Assembly (NCBI RefSeq): GCF_008016795.1
Contig: NZ_SDIK01000019.1
Span: 1-42,857 of the forward strand
Source of the DNA: Prevotella brunnea
Lineage (GTDB): Bacteria; Bacteroidota; Bacteroidia; Bacteroidales; Bacteroidaceae
Length of the DNA: 42,857 bases
Direction: 5' to 3'
Shown: positions 42,837 through 42,857 of the stretch, piece by piece
How the letters are laid out: each line of letters opens with the position of its first letter
How positions within the stretch are numbered: the first letter of the stretch is position 1
Notes under the pieces: generated by a model
Database searches by the model: none
Seen by the model: only the letters and a program-made list of their open reading frames with translations
What the model was told of the DNA's origin: nothing
Made by a program: the position numbers and the translations under genes

Positions 42837-42857
42837 TATTGCAATGTATAAACAATT

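Overview
The window is ordinary chromosomal DNA of a Bacteroidales bacterium, most likely Prevotellaceae. Three things point there. Family content: PnuT/TonB thiamine uptake, DUF4954, DUF3098, DIP1984, Bacteroidetes-type QueA, and an OmpA with a K/E/V-rich linker. Promoters: many genes have a TAnnTTTG -7 box, several with TTTG 18-19 bp upstream. Ribosome-binding sites: most genes lack a Shine-Dalgarno sequence. I saw no tRNA, rRNA, CRISPR array, insertion sequence or prophage gene.

Layout. 1-4.0 kb: a TPP riboswitch and a three-gene thiamine salvage operon (TonB receptor, PnuT, thiamine pyrophosphokinase). 4.1-5.5 kb: dnaA on the minus strand, with 1 kb of non-coding DNA upstream. 6.5-13.7 kb: a small membrane protein, then a large alpha-2-macroglobulin and ispH. 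13.9-25.1 kb: a BASS-family transporter, nagB, hflX, DUF4954, an M16 protease, class I fumarase and a small beta-barrel protein. 25.2-32.0 kb: bipA and rpsO diverge; then comes a likely six-gene minus-strand operon ftsX-DUF3098-uppP-truB-queA-folK. 32.6-40.5 kb: clpB, a zinc-ribbon/HExxH gene pair, trmO, an OPT transporter and an ompA-like porin. 41.3-41.8 kb: a DIP1984-family gene. The last 1 kb has no convincing intact gene, but holds a 199-nt foldback, possible gene remnants and an outward promoter.

The most unusual content is non-coding. Five intergenic regions carry one family of hairpin repeats built from A4-GCTWAGC-T4 or A4-GGTAAGC-T4 units. Two copies extend to paralogous elements of about 250 bp, and between these the paired arms change in a compensatory way. 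One copy is a 36-bp near-perfect inverted repeat between convergent genes. Other notable signals are an intrinsic terminator after bipA whose 3' arm and U-tract encode the start and signal peptide of the next gene, a probable leaderless trmO promoter, a nested stem-loop touching the fumarase start, a 54-residue insertion in IspH, and an alpha-2-macroglobulin without its thioester motif.
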